This document shows positions 61,314-64,000 of a stretch of DNA of 64,000 nt, one piece after another. The position numbers and the translations under genes are program-made. The notes beneath the pieces were generated by a model. That model was not told where the DNA came from and did not search any database. It worked only from the letters and a program-made list of their open reading frames with translations. This stretch comes from Dyella_B humi (GTDB lineage Bacteria; Pseudomonadota; Gammaproteobacteria; Xanthomonadales; Rhodanobacteraceae). The stretch covers positions 1 to 64,000 of the forward strand of contig NZ_JADIKI010000023.1 in the NCBI RefSeq assembly GCF_044904605.1, written 5' to 3'. Every line of letters starts with the position of its first letter. Within the stretch, counting starts at the first letter, position 1.

Positions 61314-62576
61314 TCACGTCTTGCGACTGATGATGATGCGCGCCGCACGCTCGCCCTTGATGTAAAGCCAAAACCAGTTCAGTGCCACCAGCAGCCGATT
61401 GCGCACGCCGATCAGGAAATAGATGTGCGCAACTGCCCATATCCCCCACGCGATCCGACCGCGCAGCGTTACCTTTCCAAAATCCACGACGGCCGTGTGT
61501 TTGCCGATGGTGGAAAGGTTGCCGTAGTTGCGATAGCGGAACGGTCTCGGTGGCGCCCTGTTGCGAAGACGCGTTTTGATCACCTCCGCCACATAACGCC
61601 CTTCCTGTTTGGCCGCCGGAGCGAGGCCCGGCACCGGCTTGCCATTTTCCTGTTCAAGCAGGGCTGCGTCGCCGACCACGAAAATTTCCGTATGCGCAGG
61701 AACGCTGAGATCGCGCTCCACTTTCACGCGGCCAGCCTTGTCCGCCGGAACGTTCAACCATTGTGCAGCCGGCGATGCGCGCACACCGGCCGCCCAGAAG
61801 ATGGCGCCGGCGCCGATGTATTGGTCCTTGCAGACGACGCCATCGGCACGGCATTCGGTTACTGGGTGATTGAGCAGCACCGTGACGCCCAGGCGTTCCA
61901 TGGTGCGCAGCGCGTAATCGGCCAACGTCTCCGGAAAGCCAGACAACACACGCGGAGCGGCTTCGACCACTATCACTCGCGCTGTGCGCGTATCGATATG
62001 GCGAAATTCCCCAGGCATTTCTTCATGCGCCAGTTCCGCGATGGTGCAAGCCAGCTCCACGCCTGTGGCGCCTGCACCGATCACCACAATGGTCTGCAAT
62101 GTCTGTCGCTTATCCGGATCAGGCTCGCGCTCGGCCTGCTCGAATATCGTCAGCAAATGCTGCCGTATCGATAGCGCGTCGCCCAAGGTTTTGAGCCCCG
62201 GCGCGTACTGTGCCCATTCGTCGTGACCGAAATACGCATGCGTGGAACCGGTGGCGAGCACCAGCGTGTCGTAGGGAATGCGCGAGTCATCGGTGAGCAG
62301 CACCGTCCTGGCAGCGACATCGACGCCATTCACTTCGGCCATCAGCGTGGTGACGTTCTTGAAGCGATGCAGCACGTGCCGGATCGGCCATGCGATCTGT
62401 GAGATATCCAGCGCCGCACCCGCCACCTGGTAGAGCAGCGGCTGAAAGACGTGGTGATTGCTGCGATCGATGATCGTGACATCGACCTCTTCCCCGCCAA
62501 GACGCCTGGCCGCCTCGAGACCACCGAAGCCGGCGCCCACGATCACTACGCGATGACGGTGCGTGGTTGCGTTCAA
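61314..62576 (-). CDS. Type II NADH dehydrogenase (NAD(P)/FAD-dependent oxidoreductase)
   Basis: 420 residues from a TTG at 62576, chosen because AAGGAGA stands 5-7 bases before it; upstream ATGs at 62645 lack a site. Two dinucleotide motifs appear: VVIVGAGFGGLEAARRLGG (FAD) and TIVVIGAGATGVELACTIAEL (NADH), with the C-terminal HTEIFVVGDAALLEQENGK loop. A C-terminal amphipathic part (RIAWGIWAVAHIYFLIG) binds to the membrane. It oxidises NADH and reduces quinone without pumping protons. Neighbour genes do not suggest a specific role. Confidence 0.92.
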   Translation of the reverse strand: MNATTHRHRVVIVGAGFGGLEAARRLGGEEVDVTIIDRSNHHVFQPLLYQVAGAALDISQIAWPIRHVLHRFKNVTTLMAEVNGVDVAARTVLLTDDSRIPYDTLVLATGSTHAYFGHDEWAQYAPGLKTLGDALSIRQHLLTIFEQAEREPDPDKRQTLQTIVVIGAGATGVELACTIAELAHEEMPGEFRHIDTRTARVIVVEAAPRVLSGFPETLADYALRTMERLGVTVLLNHPVTECRADGVVCKDQYIGAGAIFWAAGVRASPAAQWLNVPADKAGRVKVERDLSVPAHTEIFVVGDAALLEQENGKPVPGLAPAAKQEGRYVAEVIKTRLRNRAPPRPFRYRNYGNLSTIGKHTAVVDFGKVTLRGRIAWGIWAVAHIYFLIGVRNRLLVALNWFWLYIKGERAARIIISRKT

Positions 62577-62680
62577 TGCAATTCTCCTTAGGTGGCCGCT
62601 CGCGAAAAACTGGTTCGTCATTCCTGCGATGCTATATGGCATCACATGACATGCTTGAACAATAGGTCATGCACGCGATG

Positions 62681-63664
62681 TCATGCACCTGCAATTTGAT
62701 GCTCGGCCACTGGCATGTAGCGCTTGCGATATTCGGCCGGTGTGACGCCAACGTGTTTTGCGAACACGCGCCGAAACGTATCGACGCTGTGGAAGCCGCA
62801 CTTGGCAGCGACTTGCTTGGGCGCGGAATATCCCGCCTCGAACAGCGCACGCGCTGCATCGACACGCGCCGCTTCGACCCAGGCCGCAGGCGTGACGCCT
62901 ACCTCGGCATGGAATAGCCGCGCGAAATGGCGCGGACTCAAACCCGCGCGCTCCGCAAGCTCGGACACGCCGTGGTCCAGCGCGGGATGCGCCACCACCC
63001 AGCGCTGCACCTCCTGCAAGACGGAGCGCCCGGCAGGACGTGTCTCGCCCTTTCGGCTGAACTGCATTTGCCCGCCCGGCCGCTTGAAGAACATGACCAA
63101 TTGCGAGGCCACTTCCATCGCCACATCGCGGCCCAGATCCTCTTCCACAAGGGAAAGCGACAAATCGAGCCCGGCGGTGACACCTGCCGCGGTGCGCAAC
63201 TTGCCGTCACGCACGTATAGCGCGTCGTCGTTCACTGTCACCGAAGGGTAGGCGCTTCTAAAGCGATCCGCGGCAGCCCAGTGTGTGGTGATGCGCTTGC
63301 CCTTCAGCAGGCCGGTGGCGGCAAGCACGAATGCGCCGGTGCATACCGAGCCATATCGGCGAGCCCGAACCGAAGTACGGCGCAACCAGGCGAGTGCAGG
63401 CGCAGACAGCGAATACTCGGCGGCATGCGGCGCTCCCGCCACCAGCAGGGTATCGACACGATCATCCGACTCCCCCGCCACCCGATCCGGCAGCAAGCGC
63501 ACACCGGACGAGCTCGTGAGCGGACCGCGTTTACAGGCGACGATCTCCAGCTCATAGAACGTGCTGCCAGTTTCGATATTGGCCTGGGCAAACACATCGA
63601 GCGGTCCGGAAACATCCAGCAACTGCACGCCCGGCAGCGCCAGGATCGAAATCTTCTTTGCCAC
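62681..63664 (-). CDS. GlxA family transcriptional regulator (DJ-1/PfpI plus AraC)
   Basis: 327 residues from a GTG at 63664 (GGAGGAC upstream). The N-terminal half is a DJ-1/PfpI-like domain (ISILALPGVQLLDVSGPLDVF; VCTGAFVLAATGLLKGKRITTHW), the C-terminal 100 residues an AraC DNA-binding domain (LSPRHFARLFHAEVGVTPAAWVE; FHSVDTFRRVFAKHVGVTPAEYRKRY). The likely DJ-1 Cys is in GSVCTGAF. It is divergent from the HD-domain gene at 63783 and may act on it. Confidence 0.92.
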   Translation of the reverse strand: MAKKISILALPGVQLLDVSGPLDVFAQANIETGSTFYELEIVACKRGPLTSSSGVRLLPDRVAGESDDRVDTLLVAGAPHAAEYSLSAPALAWLRRTSVRARRYGSVCTGAFVLAATGLLKGKRITTHWAAADRFRSAYPSVTVNDDALYVRDGKLRTAAGVTAGLDLSLSLVEEDLGRDVAMEVASQLVMFFKRPGGQMQFSRKGETRPAGRSVLQEVQRWVVAHPALDHGVSELAERAGLSPRHFARLFHAEVGVTPAAWVEAARVDAARALFEAGYSAPKQVAAKCGFHSVDTFRRVFAKHVGVTPAEYRKRYMPVAEHQIAGA

Positions 63665-63782
63665 GGCTGCGTCCTCCGATGTCCGTGATGCGCGGAGAAT
63701 GGCAGTATATGACGTATTGCGCCGTTTGATGCCATGGCTGTCGGGGCTGACACTGAAGTCGCCTCACCTTTGGAAACTGCTC

Positions 63783-64000
63783 ATGACACGCATCAACGGC
63801 GTCGACATCCCCGACAGCCAGCTCGCACGCGAGATCACCGACCTGGTGCGGGATACCGCATCGCCTCTGCTTTTCCACCATTCAAGCCGCGTCTATTATT
63901 TCGGCGCATTGGCCGGCAAGCGCCGTGGCCTGCCGTTCGACCCCGAGCTGCTGTATGCCGGTGCGATGTTCCACGATATGGGACTTACGCAGGAGCACCG
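63783..64000 (+). CDS. HD-domain protein, N-terminal part (cut by window edge)
   Basis: From ATG 63783, 72 codons are open to the edge: MTRINGVDIPDSQLAREITD, then LLFHHSSRVYYFGALAG and LLYAGAMFHDMGL. The H...HD metal ligands of the HD phosphohydrolase fold are visible (FHHSSRVYYF; MFHDMG). Such proteins hydrolyse phosphates of nucleotides or related compounds. It is divergent from the GlxA-type regulator, 118 bp away. Confidence 0.8.
   Translation, partial: MTRINGVDIPDSQLAREITDLVRDTASPLLFHHSSRVYYFGALAGKRRGLPFDPELLYAGAMFHDMGLTQEH

Overview
The window looks like a chromosomal segment of a gammaproteobacterium of the Xanthomonadaceae/Rhodanobacteraceae type (Dyella-, Luteibacter- or Rhodanobacter-like). 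This is inferred, not searched. The grounds are high-GC codon use, two large TonB-dependent receptors, many LysR regulators, a long secreted YD-repeat protein, and many copies of the palindromic 'gtcattccggcgaaggccggaat' type repeats common in that group. I see no tRNA, rRNA, CRISPR array or intact insertion sequence.

Layout. 1-6,050: the start of a secreted RHS/YD-repeat protein running off the left edge, an S9 prolyl-oligopeptidase-type peptidase and an OprB-like porin. 6,240-15,100: small-molecule metabolism and its regulators (two LysR genes, a methyltransferase with a membrane protein, an SDR, a CGNR-finger regulator divergent from two alpha/beta hydrolases) ending in a truncated SDR. 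15,250-19,780: an accessory block described below. 19,800-24,450: RhtA-like exporter, DUF1223 protein, secreted beta-propeller and M23 peptidase. 24,600-33,640: signalling (CHASE3 hybrid kinase, LytS/LytTR pair, propeller-GGDEF protein) with a haloperoxidase-like hydrolase, a lipoprotein and a DUF1737 protein. 34,600-37,400: a four-gene flavinylated electron-transfer cassette. 37,640-52,130: envelope genes (multi-spanning membrane protein, PAP2 phosphatase) and several LysR/oxidoreductase modules. 52,440-64,000: two TonB receptors, a V4R-domain protein, an NCS2 permease, a type II NADH dehydrogenase, a GlxA-type regulator and the start of an HD-domain protein.

The most interesting locus is 15,985-19,177. 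The gene at 16,065 encodes a stand-alone tetrapyrrole-methylase-fold protein that matches, motif for motif, the peptide backbone alpha-N-methyltransferases of borosin RiPPs (fungal OphMA, bacterial SonM). About 200 bp downstream, 17,094 encodes a 98-residue protein whose N-terminal part looks like the helical borosin-binding domain of split borosin precursors (SonA type, with the GQDA signature) followed by a short variable tail. I read this as a split borosin pathway. It has two unusual companions: a 27-codon ORF with a near-perfect Shine-Dalgarno that overlaps the methyltransferase start by ATGA, and a TPR-GGDEF diguanylate cyclase starting 11 bp after the precursor. Upstream lies an orphan protein with a Cys-x14-His pair reminiscent of CNF/CheD-fold deamidases.

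Other points of note: at least eight palindromic repeat elements in three sequence families sit between genes, often just behind a stop codon; a secreted ClpP-like protein appears to have lost both catalytic Ser and His; and several LysR genes have clear inverted repeats at their promoters. All family assignments rest on motif recognition by eye; no database search was run.
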